Below are positions 1-8,400 of a stretch of 13,352 bases of DNA, in pieces. The first letter of the stretch is position 1; each line of letters opens with the position of its first letter. Position numbers and translations under genes: made by a program. This DNA is from Amoebophrya sp. AT5.2 (taxonomy: Eukaryota; Sar; Dinophyceae; Syndiniales; Amoebophryaceae): assembly GCA_005223375.1 (NCBI GenBank), contig RXOD01005586.1:1-13352 (forward strand), written 5' to 3'. The notes under the pieces are model-generated. The model worked only from the letters and a program-made list of their open reading frames with translations, ran no database searches and was not told the DNA's origin.

Positions 1-2379
1 CGCTGCAGAGCTGCCACCGGGTTTCGTACTACCGCCGCCCGGAAACGTCCACGAGCTGTTGTACAGGACGTAGCCGAAGCAGAGGGCCAACAGTAAGACC
101 GCCACTGGCAAGTACTCCGTGCTTTCTATCGCGAAGGAGAGAAAAAACGTGGCAAACAGAAGCGTCAGATGTACACCGCGGAGCAAATTAGGAGATCTCG
201 CATCGGCATCTCCGGCGTCGGTCTGTTCTTGAGTGACCGCAGCCGCCCCAGTTTCCAGCGCAGGGGGAACGACGGCGGGCACCCGCGAGTCCAACACGGC
301 CAGGCACACCAGGCCGAACGCGACCAACGTGCCCACGCTGTTCACTTCTGTCAGGAAGCGGTAGGGAAAGAGCGTGAGCCCGCAGGAGAGCGCCGCCAGC
401 AGCAGCGTGGCGTTCAGAGGGGTCTGCGTCCTCGGGTCGATGATCGCCAACCCATCGCTCAGGTAGCCGTCCCGAGCGAGCCGCAACGCCATCCGGGAGG
501 TGGATACCAAATAGTTCACCGCGAGCGGAAAGATGCCCAAACACGCGCCGACGGAAATCACATCGGACAGGATCGGAGCGCCGGCCTCGCGCACCACGGC
601 GGCGAGGGGGGTCGGGTTTCGCAACACGGACGACGACTCCTGCTCGACGGTCTCGGTCGTTTGTCCGGCGGGCAAATCCTCGACGTCGTCGTGGTCTCGA
701 AAAGTACTTCTTGTGTTCATCATTGTAATTGCACTCCTGTACATGGAGCTGCCCCGCCGCATCAACCCTTCTCCTTGCTCACGAACTGCAGAGGCGGACG
801 CGACGAAAGCTTTCGTTTGCAGGAGACGTGAAGCAGCGAGGCTTTCCTCCTGCAGAAACGACGGCGGAGCCGTCTGGTACGCGAACCCGCCGCGCGAAGC
901 TGAAAACGCCCCTTCTTGACCTTGTTCATCTCGCCCCCCAATCCCAAAAGCGGCGAGGAACGACGTGGACGCTCCTCCCCCCCCTCCGGCCCCAGGATGC
1001 GCTTCCCCCTCTACTTCGCCGCTTCCCCCGCCGAGGTTCTCAAACGCTCTAGCGTCCACGAGGCCCAGAATCCCGAGCGCCACGGAGAAGTAGACGCAGA
1101 ACGACCCGAGCACCGTGAGCACCATGGCGAGCGGAAGCGTGCGCCGCGGATCGCCCTTGGTCTCCTCCGCGAGCTGTGCCAACGGCTCGAAGCCGATGTA
1201 CGCGAACACGATTATCCCCGCACCCTCCAGGATGCCCGGCAGCCCAGTCGGCGCGAAGTAGCGGTCAACCTCGTTGTCCACGAGCCACACTCTGGTCTTT
1301 TCGGGAAAGGTCCCGAATCCCCGCACCGCCGCGAAGGCGATGAAGAGGAAAAGCGCGCTGAACTTCGCCGCGGCCCCGGAGTGGTTCACGATTTTGGACA
1401 GCGAAATGCCGCACGCCACGGTGACGGTAACGATGAGCCAAAACAGCAGCGCGACGGGGTCGAGGGACAGAAAAGCCTCGTCCGCCGGAGGCGGAGCGGT
1501 GGCGGCGAAGCTGGAGGGTTGGGGTTCTGCTTCTGGTTCTGGTTCATGCTGGTGCTTAGATGCAGTGCGGTTTCCTGGGCCACGTGGTTGCAAGAACCCA
1601 AACGCCGCCATCGAGGCCACCGGAAGCGGCGTGAGCAGGTTCGCGACAAAGTTGTGTTTGCTTCCGGAACTCGAGTGCGCCACCTGCCGCACCACGAGCG
1701 CGTCGCCGCCACCCACACCCAGCAAGGGCAGGACCGCCGCGCGGAAGTAGTTCGCGAACCCCTTACTGGCGACGCTGAGCCCAACGACCATTTCCAAAAT
1801 CAGCGCCGACGCCAGGATGAAGCCGAGCAAATCCCCGTACTGTCGGCGCACAAACCCGTAGGCCACCCCCAGCTCGCCTCCCGTATACGCCGAGGCCTCG
1901 GCGTAGCAGAGCGCGCTCATCAGCACCGCCATCGCGGTGAGGACGAACGATATCAGCACCGCAGGGCCGGCCGCCAGCACCGAGGGCCCGCAGAGCAGGA
2001 AAATCCCGCTGCCGACCGTGCAGCCGAGGCCGAACAAAACCAGGTCGGTCAGGGACAGCGCGCGCTTCAAGGTGGGTGGAGATGCATCCACGAGCTCCGA
2101 CTGGACGATATCCTTGCTCTGCTGCTCCGCCGATGGACCAGATTTATTTTGTGGATGGTGCACGACATCGCCGGCGCTGCGCAGGCGCGATGGCGGCGCT
2201 CCTTCCGCGAGATCCGCCGCTTCCGGGGCAAAGAGGAACGGCGCGGGCTCCCCGAAATACGGGGTCAGGCTGGGCGCTGCGTAAGCCTCCTGCGTTGGCG
2301 AAGCGCGCCCGGAGACGCCGCGCGACGCGCGGCTTCCTACTCCGGCGCGCCGAAGGTGGCTCCCCGAGGTGTGGTCCAT
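1..2379 (-). CDS. Cationic amino acid transporter-like permease (APC superfamily), C-terminus off window
   Basis: Integral membrane transporter, probably moving amino acids across the plasma or an internal membrane; the substrate cannot be read from sequence. The minus frame is open without interruption from ATG 2379 to the left edge (793 codons), so no intron is needed and the gene is cut at its 3' end. About 103 hydrophilic residues precede transmembrane segment 1, which carries the APC signature GLGCTVGSGIF (residues 117-127). Further family landmarks are FAYIGFEPLAQLAEETKGDP (392-411), the MALRLARDGYL segment (630-640), and the PRTQTPLNATLL stretch after it, all typical of the CAT/SLC7 branch. 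Unusual parts are an acidic EPEPEAEP-bearing loop and a polar insert of about 145 residues (about 445-590) between conserved membrane blocks. The start is the first in-frame ATG after an upstream in-frame TAG. The family is secure; the subfamily is likely. Confidence 0.9.
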   Translation of the reverse strand, partial: MDHTSGSHLRRAGVGSRASRGVSGRASPTQEAYAAPSLTPYFGEPAPFLFAPEAADLAEGAPPSRLRSAGDVVHHPQNKSGPSAEQQSKDIVQSELVDASPPTLKRALSLTDLVLFGLGCTVGSGIFLLCGPSVLAAGPAVLISFVLTAMAVLMSALCYAEASAYTGGELGVAYGFVRRQYGDLLGFILASALILEMVVGLSVASKGFANYFRAAVLPLLGVGGGDALVVRQVAHSSSGSKHNFVANLLTPLPVASMAAFGFLQPRGPGNRTASKHQHEPEPEAEPQPSSFAATAPPPADEAFLSLDPVALLFWLIVTVTVACGISLSKIVNHSGAAAKFSALFLFIAFAAVRGFGTFPEKTRVWLVDNEVDRYFAPTGLPGILEGAGIIVFAYIGFEPLAQLAEETKGDPRRTLPLAMVLTVLGSFCVYFSVALGILGLVDARAFENLGGGSGEVEGEAHPGAGGGGGASTSFLAAFGIGGRDEQGQEGAFSASRGGFAYQTAPPSFLQEESLAASRLLQTKAFVASASAVREQGEGLMRRGSSMYRSAITMMNTRSTFRDHDDVEDLPAGQTTETVEQESSSVLRNPTPLAAVVREAGAPILSDVISVGACLGIFPLAVNYLVSTSRMALRLARDGYLSDGLAIIDPRTQTPLNATLLLAALSCGLTLFPYRFLTEVNSVGTLVAFGLVCLAVLDSRVPAVVPPALETGAAAVTQEQTDAGDADARSPNLLRGVHLTLLFATFFLSFAIESTEYLPVAVLLLALCFGYVLYNSSWTFPGGGSTKPGGSSAA

Positions 2380-3470
2380 CTTTAGCCTAAGTACAAGTGC
2401 GGCGATGCGATATCTTCCGATCTGATGATGAGAAGCCCAGACACCGGCTAACAACTACCACTCACACTCCGTAGACTAAAAAGAGAGCAAACGGGCCTTT
2501 GGCTTTTCCTCGACGTTTCCTCGACGTCCGCGCGTGTCGCTCACGACCAACCGTCCTTCTCGCGGTGAAAGCGTTCTCATGCATCTGGCGCGAGCTTTTC
2601 CTTTGCGTTTGCTCTCGATTTTCTTCCGATCTCGCTCAGATTGGTTGTCGACGGGGACACCAAGCAACGAGCCGCGAGTGCCGAGAAATGAAGCTGATAG
2701 GAGCGCAGCTGCTGCTGGAGCGACGAATATTGTAAAATGCAAATCTCATCATTTTCGTCTAAAAAGAAAGTTCGGTAGATCGAATCCGATGCATTTGGAC
2801 CGTCATCTTCGTCTGAACGTCTAATCCGTGTACTGTTTTTGTACAAGAGCATTTTGCGTCTCATCCTCATGCTTTCCGTAAAGTCTCACGTTCCTTCGTT
2901 TCTATTCATAGTCATATCGGTGTATTGACTGGTCAAAAAAATCCCAGGAAGACCGTTTCGCTCAGCGTCGATCTCGACAAATAAAGCTCGTTACTTCAAA
3001 GTCCTGCTCTTAATTATTTAGAAAGTAAAGCGTACTCGAAAAAAGACCAGCTTGCGCAGCCACGGGAATTTTAGTGCGACGTGTCACAGTTTATGCATGG
3101 TACGATTCAACTGGGACCGACTTCACGCTCTGTCGGTCTCGGTTCCTATCATGATGATCTACCCCACGAATACTCTTCCTGCGCCTTTTGCTGTCCGGGT
3201 GTAAAACTAAAATCTTAACCTTAACCTTGATGATGATGATGATTTACCCAATTTTGCTACTCTTTCAAGTGCTGCATATTAAATTTGCCACATTAGCCAC
3301 ACCAGCTGAACAAAAGTATAGCGAGTATATGATTGTAACGCAACCTCTCCCTCTAGCTTGCAGCGAAACTTTGGTAGCACAACCGCAGCCCCTTCCTTGT
3401 CCGCTAGTTCGATTATTCACTCCCCTGCCCCTCGCCCGAACAGTAAGCTTCCAACAACGGCCACAAACCT
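2380..3470. other. Intergenic region between permease and Ser/Pro-rich gene
   Basis: This stretch should hold the 5' leader and promoter of the permease and the 3' end of the Ser/Pro-rich gene. It is clearly richer in A+T than the flanking coding DNA. Open frames here are short (a minus frame of 97 codons, 2577-2870, is the longest that starts with ATG) and have no family features. A short simple repeat lies at 3214-3243. I see no RNA gene, TATA-type element or terminator that I can defend. Confidence 0.5.
3214..3243. repeat. Short simple repeats: CTTAAC x2.5 followed by GAT x5
   Basis: Positions 3214-3228 read as CTTAAC repeated twice plus CTT; 3229-3243 is GAT repeated five times. This is a small microsatellite in intergenic DNA. 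The hexamer is not one of the common telomere units, so no telomeric origin is claimed. Confidence 0.8.
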
Positions 3471-4655
3471 TCACGATCCCCGCACCGCCACGTTCAGTGG
3501 CACTGCCCCGTACGCGCCGCTCTTTTTTCCCACACCCCCGCCGCCGGACGTGGACGACCAGGTGAAATTTGCGTGCACCCCGGCACCCTGCCAGTTGTAC
3601 AGTTTTTCCAGGCTCTGCATCTTGCGCTCGCGTGTGGCAATTTGTTCCAGCTTCTGGCGCGACAGCTTCCCCTTTTTGCCCATCATGTCGAGGAACAGGG
3701 GAATCGGCAGCAGCGTGCCGGAGGGAGCCGACGACTTTTTCTTCTGCTGGATCAGCTGCTTCATCTTCGGGAAGACGACGTGCGGGTTGCTCCTCGTTAC
3801 AACCGCCTCGCTACTGCTTTGGCGAATGCGGCTAGCACACACGCGATCCGGGCACCCGGGGGTGGTGGGCGTCGCGGGCGTGCCCGGCTCGAAGGTGCTG
3901 CAACGCTGTCTCTGCTTTTCCACGAGTAGCAGTTTCTGCAGCCCCTGTCCGCGCACGGTCAAATCGACGTCCTCCTTGCCCAGCGAAAATTCGCGGTCGA
4001 CCGCTCCCTGCCCCTCACCGCGCAGCTGTTCCACCTCCTGTGGAAAAAACTTCACCCGCTTGCCCTCCACCAGTAACTCGAGGGCACTCGCCTCCTGCTC
4101 CTCTTTCGGACTCGCGAGGATCAGCTTCGAGTTAGACGTGCAGTTGAAGAGGGACGCGGGCATCAAGGTGTCGTTCCCGATCACCGGGGAGCGCAGCTGT
4201 TCGTCCCCAGACTCTCCAGCGGCCGGGCTCGGCTTCGGACTCGGGCTGCCGGATTTCACTCCGCTGGCCGACAGCGCTCCGCTGGAGGAAAGCGAAAACC
4301 CCGGGCTCGGGCTCGGGGTAGCTGCGCCAACACTCGCCGCCGTCGTCGTCGGCGTAGAGATCAGGGTGTGCTCCTCCGCGACCTTGAAAGTGCGGCCGCG
4401 TCCCCTGGACATTCTGTACTTCTGGAGAAACTTGGCGCAGTCGCCCTCGAGGGGTGGCGTGCGCGGCAGGTCGATGATCCCAAGGGAGTTCAGGGAATTG
4501 GAGGTGGACAGAAGCTTTGTGGGCGAGGGCGTCGCGCCGGCAACGGAAGGAATTCCGCGCGTGCGGGAAGGGATCGAGGAATTGCGGTTGCGCCGCCAAA
4601 ACGACTCCGCGCGAGACGCATTGTGAATCCGCGCCGCACTTTCCGACATCTTCAT
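3471..4655 (-). CDS. Unrecognised Ser/Pro-rich protein with many Ser/Thr-Pro sites
   Basis: Single open frame of 394 residues; I do not recognise the family. The ATG at 4655 is the first after an in-frame TAA. The protein looks mostly disordered: residues 1-150 are Ser/Thr/Pro/Arg-rich. There are 15 Ser/Thr-Pro dipeptides (for example T42, S44, T67, T101, T113, S115, S117, S137, S139, S143, S156, S182, T259, T262, T265). S44 lies in SPTK, which fits the S/T-P-x-K form preferred by cyclin-dependent kinases. A more ordered-looking middle (about 186-250) precedes a lysine-rich stretch (297-307) and a basic, probably helical segment (326-352, KKGKLSRQKLEQ onward). A phosphorylated regulatory or cytoskeletal protein is possible, but this is only inference. 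The opposite strand has an overlapping frame of similar length. I prefer the minus frame because its composition is protein-like and its orientation matches the neighbours. Confidence 0.65.
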   Translation of the reverse strand: MKMSESAARIHNASRAESFWRRNRNSSIPSRTRGIPSVAGATPSPTKLLSTSNSLNSLGIIDLPRTPPLEGDCAKFLQKYRMSRGRGRTFKVAEEHTLISTPTTTAASVGAATPSPSPGFSLSSSGALSASGVKSGSPSPKPSPAAGESGDEQLRSPVIGNDTLMPASLFNCTSNSKLILASPKEEQEASALELLVEGKRVKFFPQEVEQLRGEGQGAVDREFSLGKEDVDLTVRGQGLQKLLLVEKQRQRCSTFEPGTPATPTTPGCPDRVCASRIRQSSSEAVVTRSNPHVVFPKMKQLIQQKKKSSAPSGTLLPIPLFLDMMGKKGKLSRQKLEQIATRERKMQSLEKLYNWQGAGVHANFTWSSTSGGGGVGKKSGAYGAVPLNVAVRGS

Positions 4656-5414
4656 CGCGCGAGTCTTGACAAGAATGAAAGTGAGAGACTGTGAGTGTAC
4701 TTAGTTGTGTTCCATTGAGCCTGTTGTGGAAAAATATCAGCGGTTGTGTTGAACTGTGTCTGCTCCTGGTAGGAAGCCGTGGCGCGTCTTCACGCTTTTC
4801 CGGACTCGACAAGCGCTCTTCAAGGACGATGTGCCGCTGCAGTCGGTCGCGATTTCCTTCGCTCTCATGGACGATCTCGCGAGCCTTGAACCCAAAAAAG
4901 CGAAACTCGATCCCGATCCGAGGTGACTGGTTTATTCGATCGTAGAAATTCTCTCAGCACAAAGAAGTATTTATACGGTGTCTTCGATTCTATTCACCTT
5001 TGTCCGTTGCAAATGCAGTGCATGCCTTTGGAGGTGCACACAACAAATATGGTCGCACCGGTCCGTCTCTCTGCAGCTACTTAACTTTAATTAGGATTCT
5101 GTCCTGCTAGTGCTATCAAAAAATTGATAGTTCTGCTAAACTATGGTGCTGTCGATTCGTATTCTGTCGTTGAGCGAGATTTACCGCGCGACTGCGCAAG
5201 CGGTAGTGCCGCAAGAAAAACATAACTTTGCAACTGATAAAGTCGCCGCGCAACATGAGTACACGCTTTTTGAAGAGGCGGCTGCTTCTACACTGCCCTA
5301 GTTTCTCGGTTCTTTCAATCGAAGTCCCCTGATCCAGGGATCCTGCAAGCCCTTTTTCCACCGTCTGTTCCCAAATCTATCGACCTGGTCGCGGGCCCAC
5401 GGGTGCGGGCTATT
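4656..5414. other. Intergenic region between Ser/Pro-rich gene and SET gene
   Basis: It should contain the 5' leader and promoter of the Ser/Pro-rich gene and the 3' UTR of the SET gene. Only short frames are present, none with recognisable content. A small perfect hairpin, CTATCAA-aaaa-TTGATAG, lies at 5113-5130, about 285 bases past the SET stop codon. It is weak and A/T-rich, and I assign no function. Confidence 0.5.
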
Positions 5415-8400
5415 TCACTCCGTCGCCCCGCGACCTGTGACCACGATGCCCGGGCCGCACAGCCTCTCTCCACCTGTTGCCCCCAGGAGTGGTGTCACCT
5501 TTTGCTTCTTTGCGTCGCAGTCAGCTTCGGCCCCCGAGTTGTTTTGAAGGGGAGCTGCGGGAGGATGAACCTCCCCGCTCTCAGTCCCGGACTTCCTAGC
5601 ACCAGGGTTTTGCAGCCGCTTCATGTAGTTCCAGGTCCACACCGTTCCGATTGGCGCCGCCGAGATCAGGTCCCAGCACACGTTCTCGAACGTGAGGCCG
5701 TGCCGATCCGCGTACCCCGTATAGAAGTCCATCAGAGCCGTCAGTTCTCTCGGGCACTTCTCCTTCACTGCTTGCCGCAGCTGCGCATCGTCGCCGAGCA
5801 CTTGCTGCTGCTCCTCGTCGTCCTCGTGCTTCTGCTCCTCCCGTTTTCGCTCCTTCCGCACGGTGTCGATGAGGGAGACGAAGATGGCCGCCGCCTCGGA
5901 CTTGCACTTGACGCACTTGCAGTGGAAGCCGTAGCCGGTCCACAGCTCCTCCTGGCGGTAGCCCAACGTACTGTCCTCGTCAATGTAGCTCATGTAGATG
6001 TTCTCACCTGGTGTCAACATTATGGTTCATCGATAGATTATTCACTCAACTAAATTATGTCGTGGTTCGTCGTGATTGTGGTTCATGACTGTGGTTCATT
6101 TAGTTCGGTATCGGTTGTGAGAATGTGGCTCAATTAACCATGCATGACGAGGACATGAACCTCATTGCACTGAGTGTTGAGTTGCAGTACATTGACGAGG
6201 ACAGTAGCGAGCTGCATGACGAGGGTAACATTCATGCAACTCGCTACCGTCGTCGTCAATGTAGCTCATGCAATAAACCGCTCGCCTCGCACTGTAGCTC
6301 ATGTAGCGAAGCGAGCGTTTTATTGCAATCGTCTGCCCGATCCCGATGCGAGGGGACCGACCGATGGAAAGAAAGACCCGACGGTATTTCAGAGCATTTC
6401 AATATCGCTCGAAGCAGGGTGGTCGCATGCCTATCTGCGAGCGCTTGAAAAATTTTCCACCGGTGGATAGTAGCAGGACAAAGAACCTTTCCGGATCCTT
6501 CGTACGGCTTTGCCCTGGATTCTGGCGGTTTCTCCGATCCTGGAGACTTCCATGTTTGGGAAGCAGCTGTGGTTTGTGAATGCGACCACGCGGCACACTC
6601 CGAGCCCCTCGAAGCTGGGGAAGATCTTCCCGCTCTGTTTCCAGGACTTCGCCGCTAGGTCCAGGCTCCGGCTGTTCTCCTCGTCGTCCGCGTGGTAGTC
6701 CGCGCAGGTGGCTTTTTCGTTCTCCGACAGCACCCGCTCCGTCGTGCGCCAGGACAGGGCCACGCGCCCGAACAGCAGCTTGCAGGTTTCGTTGATGAAG
6801 GAGCGGGACTTGGGGTCCACGCGGGCGTGGATGATCTGCTTGTTCACCGGGTCGGAAGCCGTGAGGTCCTTCGAGGTGAGGTCCGCGAGCCCGAGCAGAC
6901 GGTCCCACTCCTCCTCGGTGCAGAGCGCCGGCAGCACCCGCTCGGGGTGCAGGTACTCGGAACTAGTAAAGGGGAATTCCTGCGGAGGTTCTCCGCTTGA
7001 TGGCCGCGCTGCGGCCGACTTAGCACCTTCGTCGATTTTTGTTTCATCCACCGCCACAGGTTCCGCCTCGCCCGTTGTGCTGCCGCCAGATGCCATCTTC
7101 TGCCCAGAGGACGCTGCGGAGTGCGGCAGTTGCTCCTTCCCACGACCGACATGATCATCCACGGCCGAGGAAGAAACACAACTGCTCGACGCAGTCCCGC
7201 GGCTGCTAGGCAATTCCGACAGCGCTGCGAACGCGTCGGAGGGCAGCGGGGCGCGTTCCTGCAGGTAGTTCTCGTAGTCCTCCGAAGCCGGTTCGGAGTC
7301 CTCGCTGCCGGTGCGCGGGCGCAATCTGTCGATGTCGTCGGCGTCGTCCGCTTCCACCTCCGCGATGGGGGCCAGACTTGTCACACCGTCTCCACCGCCG
7401 TCAAGAACACCCTCCGGATCGCCAGTCTGGTCACCAGGATGTGTGCCGCTCTTGATCTGCGCCAGCGCTTGCTCGCGCAACGCGCTCTCCACCAGCTGCA
7501 GCGTGGACTTCGACGAGCCCTCCACGACCACAGCCTTGGTGGGATCACGAGGAGGGAGATTCTTGCTCGTGAAGCACTCCACGTGGCCGTCCTTGTTGAC
7601 CAGTGTGAGCTCTGCGTCCTCCACGATCACCGCTTTGCTCTGGCAGTCGGTCGCCAGCCGGTCCTCGAACAGCGGCGTCCTCCCCCCTTCTCCCCCAGAC
7701 ATGTCCTGCATCCGCACCTCCCCCCTCCGCGCCACCTCCTCCCAGAGCCTCTGCAGGTACTTGTAGCTGGTCTTCACCACCTCCCGCCGCACCTGGCGCC
7801 ACTCCTCCGACAAAGGCTCCAGCTCGCTCCACCGCGGCGAAAAGAGGTGGTACAGCTCACCCACCTTGTCCGACAGGAGGCACTTGAGCGCCAGCAGGCA
7901 GTGCTCGTGCGCGCTCACCACGTAGTCCTCGAACATCTCCCACACGATTCCCGTGCGCCGCAGGTACAACAACTTTTTGTGCACGTCGTCGGTCTCGTAG
8001 CACCGCTGCGAGCAGAAGATCTCGCCGTCCTCCGGCGCGCGGAAGAGCTCGTCGTACCGCAGCTGCTTCTTGCTGAAGTACTCCAGGTCCAGCATCGAGT
8101 GGAACGCCACCTCGGGGTACTCGTGCTCGAAGAACTTGGGCCCCCCCCGGTCGGACCGCAGCACCTGCCCGATCCGCGTGCGCAGGCTGCCCACGGTCTT
8201 GAGGCACTTGTGGCACGCGTTCAGACACAGCTTGTTGTACTGGTGCTGGAGCGAGGCCACCGGGTTCTCGCGGAAAATTATCTCGCCCACCTCGATGTCG
8301 CGCTTCGCGACGATCCCCCGGTCGTAGGACCCGCCGATGTCCTCGACGCGAAACAAAGTTTCCACGTCCCGGTCGTACTCGCGCTGCGCGCGGTCCAGCG

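Larger units (their letters stand above)
6008..6486 (-). other. Intron 2 of the SET gene (479 nt), repeat- and hairpin-rich
   Basis: The donor reads AAAG|GTTCTTTG and the acceptor ACACCAG|GTGAG. Removal gives AAA GGT GAG (K-G-E) and reunites the SET core with its SYIDE segment. The four bases AGGT occur at both junctions, so the exact cut is ambiguous by a few bases and looks like a small target-site duplication. Inside lie two hairpins, copies of downstream exon sequence and a nonamer cluster, listed separately. Without splicing the frame stops at 6431, within the intron. Confidence 0.85.

Noticed and set aside
916..2385. Plus-strand open frame of 489 codons over the permease
   Set aside because: It shares codon boundaries with the permease on the other strand, is Arg/Glu/Gln/His-rich with no family features, and starts with TTG. 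It is a shadow of a GC-rich gene.
2577..2870. Minus frame of 97 codons starting with ATG in intergenic DNA
   Set aside because: No family features, A/T-rich, no in-frame link to the permease found. It may be part of a leader, but it cannot be supported as a gene.
3214..3228. CTTAAC repeats as interstitial telomere
   Set aside because: Only two and a half units, and the unit is not one of the common telomere repeats.
5113..5130. CTATCAA-aaaa-TTGATAG as a bacterial-type terminator
   Set aside because: The window is eukaryotic, the stem is A/T-rich and weak, and no T run follows in a useful place.
5116..5361. Minus frame of 81 codons just after the SET stop codon
   Set aside because: Starts with GTG, is short and has no recognised content; taken as 3' UTR.
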